Assembly: GCF_013409365.1 (NCBI RefSeq)
Contig: NZ_JACCBA010000001.1
Location: 4,712,001 to 4,776,000 of the forward strand
DNA length: 64,000 nt
Direction: 5' to 3'
DNA from: Actinomadura luteofluorescens
GTDB lineage: Bacteria; Actinomycetota; Actinomycetes; Streptosporangiales; Streptosporangiaceae
Below, in pieces: positions 7,792 through 15,259 of the stretch (its first letter is position 1; each line of letters starts with the position of its first letter). A model generated the notes under the pieces. It saw only the letters and a list, made by a program, of their open reading frames with translations. It ran no database searches and was not told where the DNA came from. The position numbers were made by a program, and so were the translations under genes.

Positions 7792-8670
7792 TCAGGCAAG
7801 GAAGAAACGCGCGGCGGCCTCAGCGGGCGTGATCGCTTGGCGACGTCCAGGAACATCGTAAACGTTCATTGCACCTTCGGACCGGAGCTGGTCGGCACTG
7901 GCGTCCCGGGCCATGACGGCGGCGTAGGCACGCACCTCCGCAGCGGTGAGATCCGTACGGCCTCGTTCCGTGTACTGCTGAAGTAGACCGGTCACGTCCG
8001 GGTCGAATCGCAGCATGGTCACCGGGACGTTGAAGCGCCTGGCAATGGCGATGAGTCGCGCCCGTGCCTGTGGTGTGACGTTAGTCGACTCGGCGACCAC
8101 GGTGCGTCCCGCGGAGAGCCTGGCAACGATCCTGCGGTCACGTGTCTCGAAGATCAGTGCGTCCGCCGCATCTGATTCAGCCTCCATCGGTGAGGTCCCG
8201 AAAAGCTCTGCGCGGATCGCATCGCTGGACACCACGGCTTCGGCATCGATCTGCCGACGCTCGATCAGTGCCCGGACGAAGCTGGTCTTGTCCGAGGCAG
8301 GTGGACCAACGAGGACAACGAGTCCTGCCGGCACCCGGATGACCGGCGCCAGAGCACTGAGGTAAAGGTCGCCTGCGCAGTCCAGAGCTTCTTCCGGGGA
8401 CCCAACGGGCAGGCCGCCGGGCAGGATTTGATCACGATAGACCTCGCTGCCGGCCAGGTACAGAGCGAAGCCCCAGGTGTGCAGACCGCCGTCATATCGC
8501 AGCCGGCATAGCGGCAGCCTCTTTCTGCCGGGCAACTCGGCTGCCACATAAGCGAATCCCCGGCGGATCTGGACCGTGATGGCGTCCACGTGAGGCCAGC
8601 GCTCAAGCGCATGGCGGTTCAGGCGCTGGCGCAGGCGGAACTGCATCGATTCCGGCGGATTCTTTGGCAC
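7792..8670 (-). CDS. AAA/polynucleotide kinase-like ATPase with atypical P-loop
   Basis: 292 aa from GTG 8670 (ribosome site GGATGGGG). The C-terminal half resembles polynucleotide kinase/zeta-toxin-type P-loop kinases: VVLVGPPASDKTSFVRAL, VVSSDAIRAELFG, then TVVAESTNVTPQARARLIAIA and an Arg-rich lid. The P-loop reads GPPASDKT, where GxxxxGKT is usual, so the Gly before Lys is Asp. The N-terminal 130 residues (IRRGFAYVAAELPGRKRLPLCRLRYDG and LYLAGSEVYRDQILPGG) form a separate domain I do not recognise, with a hydrophobic, Arg/Tyr-rich character. The open frame continues 456 bases upstream, but that part lacks coding character. The substrate could be RNA/DNA ends or a small molecule; the family is secure, the function is not. 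Confidence 0.75.
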   Translation of the reverse strand: MPKNPPESMQFRLRQRLNRHALERWPHVDAITVQIRRGFAYVAAELPGRKRLPLCRLRYDGGLHTWGFALYLAGSEVYRDQILPGGLPVGSPEEALDCAGDLYLSALAPVIRVPAGLVVLVGPPASDKTSFVRALIERRQIDAEAVVSSDAIRAELFGTSPMEAESDAADALIFETRDRRIVARLSAGRTVVAESTNVTPQARARLIAIARRFNVPVTMLRFDPDVTGLLQQYTERGRTDLTAAEVRAYAAVMARDASADQLRSEGAMNVYDVPGRRQAITPAEAAARFFLA

Positions 8671-8971
8671 GGCCCCATCCTGCCGGTGCCCCGACACCCG
8701 CCGTGATCGTGGCCACGAGGATGAACGAGCGACGGGAAGCCCGAGGCGCGCCCAGCGACCGCGCCCACAGCAGCCAACCTGCGACCCCCTCCTGAAGTGT
8801 CCAGCGTCCGCCCCGCCGGCCCAACACTCTTCAACCGAAACAGGAAGATGCGCGCGGGAGACGCTAGTAAACACAGGACGAGGCAAGGTCACACTGCCCA
8901 CACCACACGCACACAAACGAAGAATGCGTGCAGCCCGCATCACCTCACACCCGCTGCCTGGGCGTCCGACC
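8671..8971. other. Intergenic region without visible genes
   Basis: About 300 bases between the kinase-like gene and the acetyltransferase gene; no coding frame with sensible composition, RNA gene or repeat was seen. Confidence 0.4.
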
Positions 8972-9445
8972 TCAGCTGAGATCCTCGGCGAGCAGATCCA
9001 TGAGTAGGCCGTCCTGCCACAGACCCGTACGGTGGTCCAGCCAGTACGCTCGCATGACCCCCACGGGCTGGAACCCGACCTTGCGGTAACTGCGAATCGC
9101 AGCCGCGTTGGCCGCAGCGGGATCAATGACCAGCCGGTGATGCCCGCGCTCGCGCACCAGCCACCGGGCCAGCGTGCGCACAGCGTCGGTACCGAGTCCC
9201 TTCCCGTGAAGCCGCGCCGTCAAGAAGATGTCGATCCCAGCGTGGCGGTACTCCGTCTTGGTCTCCTCGTGGAACTGGATCGCTCCAACGACTTCCCCCT
9301 CGACGACAACGGCGAGCATGCGCTCGTAACTCTCCGGAGGCGACCACCACGCCGCGACTTCCGGCTCCCGAACGATCCTGTCGAGAACCTCACCATCACC
9401 GCGTGCCACGGGCCGCAACAAGACCTTGTCCCCGCGTAGCTCCAT
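8972..9445 (-). CDS. GNAT-family N-acetyltransferase, AAC(6')-like
   Basis: 157 aa from ATG 9445 (MELRGDKVLLRPVARGDGE). It shows the GNAT acetyl-CoA fold: IDIFLTARLHGKGLGTDAVR matches motif A (Q/RxxGxG/A, here HGKGLG) and NAAAIRSYRKVGFQPVGVM matches motif B. The early LRPV..D...L and the WWSPPESYE segment resemble aminoglycoside 6'-N-acetyltransferases and related small-molecule acetylases, but resistance cannot be concluded from this. Upstream in-frame starts exist (9454, 9457, GTG 9475); 9445 was chosen because the family alignment starts there. It is the last chromosomal gene before the left end of the integrated element. Confidence 0.82.
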   Translation of the reverse strand: MELRGDKVLLRPVARGDGEVLDRIVREPEVAAWWSPPESYERMLAVVVEGEVVGAIQFHEETKTEYRHAGIDIFLTARLHGKGLGTDAVRTLARWLVRERGHHRLVIDPAAANAAAIRSYRKVGFQPVGVMRAYWLDHRTGLWQDGLLMDLLAEDLS

Positions 9446-9642
9446 GATCCTCATCATCTCAGGACCGCGGAGCACTGAGGTTAGCCAACATAGGCCGATA
9501 AGAAGGACCGGACACCTCTGCCCCTTCTCTCACTCTCAAAGCGGGGACCGAAGGACGCGCGCCCAACTTTAGCGGTACGGCTGAATGGAGCGGTCGACCT
9601 GACGCCAACGCCGACACGAACCTCGCCATAATGCAGGCCCAA

Positions 9643-9679
9643 CATCGTCCAACCTCAAACTAGCGAGCCGTGGACGATG
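9643..9679. repeat. 9-bp inverted repeat near the left attachment site
   Basis: CATCGTCCA (9643-9651) and TGGACGATG (9671-9679) are perfect inverted copies 19 bases apart, 44 bases left of the att-like repeat. It could be an arm-type binding site for the integrase or excisionase, or a terminator; no T-run follows. Confidence 0.4.
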
Positions 9680-9722
9680 CAATATCTGACGGCCTAGAAA
9701 CTCTCCCGGGTAAATCGAATCT

Positions 9723-9748
9723 GAACCCGCGGCCTCTTCGTCCCGAAC
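9723..9748. repeat. Left attachment-site repeat (tRNA-Pro fragment)
   Basis: The 26 bases at 9723-9748 match 24 of 26 bases of tRNA-Pro positions 44021-44046, including 16 identical bases in a row (9733-9748 and 44031-44046). The copy lies 162 bases before the integrase gene and has the same orientation as the tRNA copy, as expected for a direct repeat flanking an element inserted into a tRNA 3' half. To its left the tRNA likeness fades (GAATCTGAACCC against GATTTGAACCC), consistent with decay of a displaced tRNA end. Confidence 0.7.
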
Positions 9749-9909
9749 TCCAAATCATGGCCATTTGGGGGTCATGCAGGTAAAGCGGATTCGCGTTAAA
9801 CTCCCAGGTGGACGGCGGGTTCCGGTGCCAGGCGCTCACGGACGAGGATGACCGGTTCGCCACCGTCCACGGACAAATCACGGACGGATGATCATGGGGA
9901 GATCGCCTC

Positions 9910-11253
9910 GTGGGATACGCGAAGAAGCGCAAAGGCAACAACGGAAAGTACCGCTACACGGCCTGCTACGTCGACATCAAGGGCCGCCTGCGGTCAGCCG
10001 GGACATACTCCAACAAAAGAGAAGCCGACAAGGCATGGCAGCGAGCCGAGGTGGAGGTCTCCAGAGGCCGAACCGGCGATCCAGGCCGCGGAAAGCAGCG
10101 GTTCAAGGATTACGTCGAGCAGGTCTGGCTCCCGAACCACGAGGTCGAGGCCACCACCCGTGAGGGCTACACGTACGCGATCTACAAGCACATCATGCCG
10201 ACGTTCGGCTCGATGCGGATGATCGACATCCTCCCCGAGCACGTCCGCGCGTGGATCACGGCCCTGAAGAACCAGGGCATGAAGCCCGTGACCATCCGCT
10301 ACAACAAGATCATCCTCAGCGCCATCTTCACCACGGCGATGGACGACCAGGTCACCTTCCTCCACCCCTGCCGCGGCGTCCGCACGCCCCCAGTCGTCCG
10401 CAAGCCCCTCGAGATCATCACGCCCGAGCAGTTCAACGACGTCTACAACGCCCTCCCCGAAGGCACCTTCCGCCTCCTCGCCGAAACCGAGGTCGAGAGC
10501 GGCCTCCGCTGGGGCGAACTCAGCGAGCTGCGCGTGAAGGACATCAACCTCAGAACCCGCATCCTCACGGTCAGCCGCACCGTCGTCGAGCTGAACCCGC
10601 AGTTCCACCCGGAAGGCCGCCACTTCCTCGTCAAGGACTACCCGAAGGACAAGGAGTACCGCCGCTTCAAGCTCAGCGTCCAGATCACCGAGAAGCTCGA
10701 GGACCACATCCGAACCGCCAACCTGACCCGGGACGACCTCCTCTTCCAGATGCCGCCCCAGGACAAGCCCCGAGCCCGCATCACCGAGATCCCAGACCCG
10801 AAGACACTCGGCCGCACCGAACCCAACGAGAAGGGCCGCACCTACAATCACGGAACCCTCAGCGGCTACACCGCCGGCCGCTGCCGCTGCGACTACTGCC
10901 GAGGCGCCTTCTCCCTCTACCGAGCCGCCCGCCGCGCGAAAGGCAAGGACAACCCGCGCCCCCGCCGCGTCCGAGAGACCGACGGCCACATCCCCAACGA
11001 CTGGTTCCGCCGCAACATCTGGAACCCCGCCCTGGCCGCCGCTGGCCTCAACTTCAAACCCACCATGCGCGACCTACGCCACGCCCACGCCTCCTGGCTC
11101 CTGAACGGCGGCGCCGACCTCCAGGTGGTAAAGGAACGCCTAGGCCACGCCTCCATCGCCACAACCGAGCGCTACCTACACACCCTCCCTGACGCCGACG
11201 AAACCGCCCTGGAGGCCCTCGCTAGGACCCGGCGTCGGGCCGACAATCGATAG
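9910..11253 (+). CDS. int: Tyrosine-family site-specific integrase
   Basis: 447 aa. An N-terminal AP2-like arm-binding region (YRYTACYVDIKGRLRSAGTY), a SAM-like core-binding domain (about 66-155) and a C-terminal catalytic domain are present. Catalytic residues: Arg200 in ESGLRWGEL, the box II segment RDLRHAHASWLL (387-398, Arg where the first His is usual), GHASIATTERYLH with Tyr422 as nucleophile. It recombines attP with the tRNA-Pro attachment site. A roughly 60-residue insert (about 290-355) lies before box II and contains CRCDYC (325-330), possibly a small zinc knuckle. GTG 9910 has GGGGAG upstream. A perfect 11-bp-stem terminator follows at 11276. No excisionase gene is directly next to it; the candidate is at 25994. 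Confidence 0.9.
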   Translation: MGYAKKRKGNNGKYRYTACYVDIKGRLRSAGTYSNKREADKAWQRAEVEVSRGRTGDPGRGKQRFKDYVEQVWLPNHEVEATTREGYTYAIYKHIMPTFGSMRMIDILPEHVRAWITALKNQGMKPVTIRYNKIILSAIFTTAMDDQVTFLHPCRGVRTPPVVRKPLEIITPEQFNDVYNALPEGTFRLLAETEVESGLRWGELSELRVKDINLRTRILTVSRTVVELNPQFHPEGRHFLVKDYPKDKEYRRFKLSVQITEKLEDHIRTANLTRDDLLFQMPPQDKPRARITEIPDPKTLGRTEPNEKGRTYNHGTLSGYTAGRCRCDYCRGAFSLYRAARRAKGKDNPRPRRVRETDGHIPNDWFRRNIWNPALAAAGLNFKPTMRDLRHAHASWLLNGGADLQVVKERLGHASIATTERYLHTLPDADETALEALARTRRRADNR

Positions 11254-11275
11254 CACCAACAGGCGCAACCTCTGC

Positions 11276-11302
11276 AGAAGGGCCGGAGACCCCGGCCCTT
11301 CT
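11276..11302 (+). terminator. Terminator after the integrase gene
   Basis: A perfect 11-bp stem AGAAGGGCCGG/CCGGCCCTTCT (11276-11286 with 11292-11302) with a 5-base loop lies 23 bases past the integrase stop. A short CTAT tail follows. Confidence 0.7.
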
Positions 11303-11441
11303 CTATCGACAGACCTGAACGCAGCTATCTATCGATCCCCGTGGCGCGCGCTGGTGCTGGTGACGGCGCCGACGTTCAGGACCCACCAGGAGACGCTCAG
11401 CACTCGATCGCTGGGCTGCATCGGCATGACCCTCTGCACTG

Positions 11442-12002
11442 TCAGTGCCCGGCGCTGTCAGTCGGGAGACGGTGGCGGGTGATGGCCATCATGTCGCCCA
11501 GGACGGTCGAGTTGGTCCAGCCGCGGTCGCGGGCGTAGGTGCGGGCGTCGGCGCGTTTACGGGTGGCCACGTCCGGGGAGTCGTGAGGACCAGCCAGCGC
11601 AGCTTTGGTAGTGGCGCGCAGAGCGCGGCCGTCGTCGCGGGTGCGACGCATCTCCGGGCGGTGCCGGATCCAGGTCTGCAGGGAGTCCTGGAACACCACC
11701 GCCAGACCGATGGGCAGCGCGAGCGCGGCGACCAAAAAGGCGATCTTGAATGCCAGTCCCACATTGTCGGTCTGTTGCCAGACGGCCAGGGCGGCGCCGG
11801 TAGGGGAGGCCGCGAGCCCCAGCAGCAGGGTCGTCAATGGCCACGCCTGCACCCGCGTCCCAGAGGCAGTGATGCTGGCCTGATCGGCTGCGCTGGCCGA
11901 CCTCCGTCCGCTGGCCCCGGAGCGTGAGGTGGGCGCGGCGACGGTGTCCGGCTGTGGCCGGGGCCGGCGTCGGGTGGTGCGGGGCGGACGAGTAGTGGCC
12001 AT
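11442..12002 (-). CDS. Membrane protein with two predicted transmembrane helices, unknown function
   Basis: 186 aa from ATG 12002, chosen because GGAG lies 9 bases before it. A basic, Pro/Arg-rich N-terminus (MATTRPPRTTRRRPRPQ) is followed by two hydrophobic helices, LTTLLLGLAASPTGAALAVW and GLAFKIAFLVAALALPIGLAVV, and a soluble tail with many Arg/Asp (RHRPEMRRTRDDGRALRATT, RKRADARTYARDRGW). I do not recognise a named family; similar two-helix proteins are frequent in actinobacterial mobile elements. It is transcribed towards the integrase and divergently from the sigma-like gene at 12245. Confidence 0.65.
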   Translation of the reverse strand: MATTRPPRTTRRRPRPQPDTVAAPTSRSGASGRRSASAADQASITASGTRVQAWPLTTLLLGLAASPTGAALAVWQQTDNVGLAFKIAFLVAALALPIGLAVVFQDSLQTWIRHRPEMRRTRDDGRALRATTKAALAGPHDSPDVATRKRADARTYARDRGWTNSTVLGDMMAITRHRLPTDSAGH

Positions 12003-12244
12003 GATGGGCGTCTCCAACTGTGTGCGTGGCTCGGCGGCTGTCGTGATGCCGATGTGTGAGCGGTGCCGTACGCCGATGGCTGTAGATCGCTGTGGGATGG
12101 GATTGCCTCACATCAAAGGCGTTCCATGCCGAGTTGGTCTGGGCGGAGAAAAAGTCGAGAACGAGTGAGGCAAACCGGCCGCGGCGTCATCTACATCGCT
12201 GACAGGTACGGCCATCCGGGCCAGACCCCCGCTGGAGGACCTTG

Positions 12245-13240
12245 ATGGGGCGAGCCGAGGAGGCTGGGGAGCCGCCACGGCCCGACTCGCCCCCGATACA
12301 ACACGGCGAGCGTCCGGATCAGGCCACCCCGGCCAGCACCTCACCACAACCCCCTCTTCAGCACGCCGTTACCGGCACAGACGCCGATGCTGAGGACGAG
12401 TTCGAAAAAGTGCAAGCTGGAGTTGACGGTGGGCTGGCAGTCACCGAGCGGCAGCTGCGTGCCTTGGAGGCCGAGGTCGCCGCGGTGGAGTTCGAGGACC
12501 AGGACTTCTTCGACCCGGAGACTAAGGCGCTGACCGAACGCGCTCAGCACCGCGCGGAGCAACAGCGACTGGTAATGGACATGCGGACCGAGGGTTTTAG
12601 AGGACCGATCACCACCACCTGGAAGGCCGAGACGGTCGCCTACGCGCTGGCGGTGATGATGAGCTGGACCCGCACTGGGCAGATCGTCAAGGAATGCAAT
12701 GCCAGGGGGCGACCGATCCGCCTGGCGGAGTACGGGCCTGGCCGTTGGAGCCGCGAGGATCGGTTGGAGTTGGTCGGTGAGACCGTCACCCGTGCGCTGC
12801 AGTACTTCATGACAAAAGTGCTGGCGGCTGGCCGCTGGGATCCGAATAAGGGCGCCAGCTTGAACACCTTCTTCATTGGCGCTTGCCTGTTCCAGTTCCC
12901 TAATGTCTACGACCGTTGGGCCCGCGAGCAGCACAGCTGGGACCGTATCGGCCGGTCCGAGCGTTCTCCCGAAGAGGCCGAGGTCGCCCTAACCACGAGC
13001 GCGACGTGGTGGGAAGACCCCACCAGCGAATCGGCGCTGAAACGCGACCACCGTCGGCAGATCCTGGAGAAGATCGCTAATCCGCAGACTCGCGCCGCTG
13101 CGCAGATGATCCTGGACGACAAGACGATCAAGGAGACTGCCGCCGCTCTGGAGATGAACGAGAAGACACTGCGGACTCGGCTTGGCCGATTGAGAACCAC
13201 AGTGAGCCGGGACGACGCGGTACAGGAGGGTGATCGATGA
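12245..13240 (+). CDS. Sigma-70-like RNA polymerase factor
   Basis: 331 aa. A low-complexity Pro/Gln/Asp-rich N-terminus of about 80 residues precedes a sigma region 2-like segment (VTRALQYFMTKVLAAGRWDP, then KGASLNTFFIGACLFQFPNVYDRW) and a C-terminal region 4-like helix-turn-helix (DDKTIKETAAALEMNEKTLRTRLGRLR). It probably directs RNA polymerase to element genes or is a sigma-derived regulator. ATG 12245 has GGAGG with 6-base spacing. The stop overlaps the start of the next gene (ATGATGA), so the two products are translationally coupled and probably work as a pair. Region 1.1 and a full region 3 are not seen. Function beyond the fold is unknown. Confidence 0.7.
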   Translation: MGRAEEAGEPPRPDSPPIQHGERPDQATPASTSPQPPLQHAVTGTDADAEDEFEKVQAGVDGGLAVTERQLRALEAEVAAVEFEDQDFFDPETKALTERAQHRAEQQRLVMDMRTEGFRGPITTTWKAETVAYALAVMMSWTRTGQIVKECNARGRPIRLAEYGPGRWSREDRLELVGETVTRALQYFMTKVLAAGRWDPNKGASLNTFFIGACLFQFPNVYDRWAREQHSWDRIGRSERSPEEAEVALTTSATWWEDPTSESALKRDHRRQILEKIANPQTRAAAQMILDDKTIKETAAALEMNEKTLRTRLGRLRTTVSRDDAVQEGDR

Positions 13241-14682
13241 TGACCGGCGCCAGCGACCACGCCAGCACCCACAACCTCCACAGCGGCAGTCACATCGGTA
13301 CCGGGCAGAGCGTTGTCTCCGCAAGGGGGGACAATACGGTTCAGACGAGCTCATTGATCCGTTCGCCCCAGGCTGCCCTGCAACGGCAAGCCGTGGAGCT
13401 GTGGCAAATGCTGCGCAACCGTGCACCCGCCGATACGCCTACCTCGCTTGACGTACTGATCGCCGAAGCGACCGCAGGCGCCGCGGTACTCCATCTCGAC
13501 ACCATCAACCGACGGCTGCAGCAGGTGGCCGACGCCGGCCAGGAGCTGCCCCCATGGCGCGAGATCGTCAATCAACCGTCAACGCGCCAGACCCTGGCAG
13601 GAGTACTGCGAGCCCTTAGTCTGCTCGAACACACCGACCTGGGGTCCTCCGGCGCTCGCCGACTGCGTGACCAGCCCGACGATGAACTGATCGCCGAAAT
13701 TCTGGACACCGCCCAAGCGCTCCAGCGGCCACGTTCCCCGCTGGACCTTAAACCTGCCTTGATCATGGCCGTCACCATCACTGGGTTCAGCCGTCCTGAC
13801 CGCGCTGACCACCACCGGGTGGCCCTGCGGGACGCCATGTATCACGTCCTGCAGCGGGCAGTTGATAAAAGCATCGAGGGAGGATGGAACGACGTTTACA
13901 CCGAAGATCGGGGCGACGGGCTACTGATGGTGTTTCCCCCACCCCCCCGAACGGCCGACTTCCTTCGGCTCATTGACGAGATGAGCCTCCAGGTACGCAA
14001 GCACAATCAGGTGCGTACCGCCGAAGCTGCGTTGCGCCTCCGCATAGCCGCTCACACCGGTCTCGTCCGCGCTGACGAGCACGGAGTCCTCGGCCAAGCC
14101 ATTAATCTGACCTACCGACTCCTGGATGCCCCGGTCGCCAAACGAGCGATGGCCGAGGCCGGTGCTGGCCTTACCATGATGCTCACGAACGCGCTGTACA
14201 CCGACTGCCTGTCGCACACTGTTCCTGATCGATCGAGATCCTCTGACCTCGCAGCGAAGTTCCGATCTGTAGGCGTCAGAGTAAAAGAGACAAGCGCACG
14301 TGGATGGCTGCTGGTCGATGTCGACAACCAGAGCCTGCGAGCAACTCCTGAGCAACCGACCGTTGTTGAGCCTCAAGGGGGCAGCGCGGCTCCAGTTCAT
14401 CCCACCACGATCCCGTCGGAAACGCCTACCATGGTCGGCCCAGCGTCTAGCGCTTTCACCACCCTCGCGCAACGTCGGGTTGTTGAGGATCAACTTCTAA
14501 GTGAAGAGGAGATTCGGCTGCTGGCTCAGATCGCCTCTGGCGTCACCGCCGATATTGCCGCCCGCAAGCTGGAGTTGTCTGCCCGTACCCTGCGCCGCCG
14601 CCTGCGTACGATTTGCGACAAACTTGAGGTGAACAGCCCGATCGAGGCGGTTGTGTGGGCTGCCCGCCGCCAACTGATCTGA
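13237..14682 (+). CDS. Cyclase-homology-domain protein with C-terminal LuxR-type HTH
   Basis: 481 aa. The N-terminus has a short Gly/Ser-rich motif (NLHSGSHIGTGQSVVSARGD, then NTVQ) that resembles bacterial amyloid/RHIM-like signalling motifs. A helical region (about 45-165) follows, then a class III nucleotidyl-cyclase-like domain (about 170-355) with EDRGDGLLMVFP and IAAHTGLVRADEHGVLGQAINLTYRLLDA. The first metal-binding Asp of cyclases is Thr here (TITGFS) while the second (GDG) is kept, so activity is doubtful. The C-terminus (about 410-481) is a LuxR/sigma-4-like HTH (IASGVTADIAARKLELSART). It is coupled to the sigma-like gene by overlapping codons; together they may be a signal-responsive transcription pair. 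Confidence 0.72.
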   Translation: MMTGASDHASTHNLHSGSHIGTGQSVVSARGDNTVQTSSLIRSPQAALQRQAVELWQMLRNRAPADTPTSLDVLIAEATAGAAVLHLDTINRRLQQVADAGQELPPWREIVNQPSTRQTLAGVLRALSLLEHTDLGSSGARRLRDQPDDELIAEILDTAQALQRPRSPLDLKPALIMAVTITGFSRPDRADHHRVALRDAMYHVLQRAVDKSIEGGWNDVYTEDRGDGLLMVFPPPPRTADFLRLIDEMSLQVRKHNQVRTAEAALRLRIAAHTGLVRADEHGVLGQAINLTYRLLDAPVAKRAMAEAGAGLTMMLTNALYTDCLSHTVPDRSRSSDLAAKFRSVGVRVKETSARGWLLVDVDNQSLRATPEQPTVVEPQGGSAAPVHPTTIPSETPTMVGPASSAFTTLAQRRVVEDQLLSEEEIRLLAQIASGVTADIAARKLELSARTLRRRLRTICDKLEVNSPIEAVVWAARRQLI

Positions 14683-14786
14683 TCCCGTGCTTCTCTCCGC
14701 GCGAGCACCTGCGTGACGACACCAACGCCGATTCCCAAAAGTGGCCTCACCCAGGTCGACTACCGGGCTGTGGAGGAGTGGCTAGC

Positions 14787-15253
14787 TCAGGTGTGCTCGC
14801 CATGTTCTAGATAGCGGGTGCTGCCGTCGCAGTGGGCTGCATGGGCATGGACGAGACGGCGGTCCAGGCGGGGGATGGTCAGGGCATGGATCTGAGCGAT
14901 GTCATAGAAGTCGCAGCCGACCAATTCGCCTGGATCCAGACGGATGACGGTGAGCTGGTCGGTGGTCAGGGCGCCACCCTCGAAGAGGAAGAGGACCTTG
15001 TCGCCTTCGGCTTCGTTAGGGGCCCAGTCGGTGACCAGGAGCCGCCCAATCTCCGGGTGGATACCGAGTTCTTCAGCAACTTCACGTTCCGCAGCCTGGC
15101 GGGGGTTTCGCCGTGCTCGACGTAGCCGCCGGGGATGTCACGGTGGTCCTTGTAGGAGGGGTCGACCAGCATGATGTGGTCGTGTTCGTTGAAGAACAGG
15201 ACACCTGCCGCGGCGCGAGCGCGGGTGAAGGTTGCCGTCGGGTCATCGGTCAT
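14787..15253 (-). pseudogene. NUDIX hydrolase, frameshifted
   Basis: The first 50 codons (MTDDPTATFTRARAAAGVLF to DIPGGYVEHGETP) are in one frame and the rest, starting RQAAEREVAEELGIHPEIG, is in another. Joining them restores a complete Nudix box GGYVEHGETPRQAAEREVAE plus ELG. The break is at a run of five C on the minus strand (15101-15105 on the plus strand); one missing C explains it. The restored protein is about 155 aa. It follows the XRE-deformylase gene by 6 bases and would be its operon partner. NUDIX enzymes cleave nucleoside diphosphates linked to another group. A sequencing error in the C run is as likely as a true inactivation. Confidence 0.75.
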
Positions 15254-15259
15254 GGGCGT

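Noticed and set aside
9660..9941. Minus-strand ORF across the left att site
   Set aside because: It spans the tRNA fragment and inverted repeats, with no recognisable sequence.
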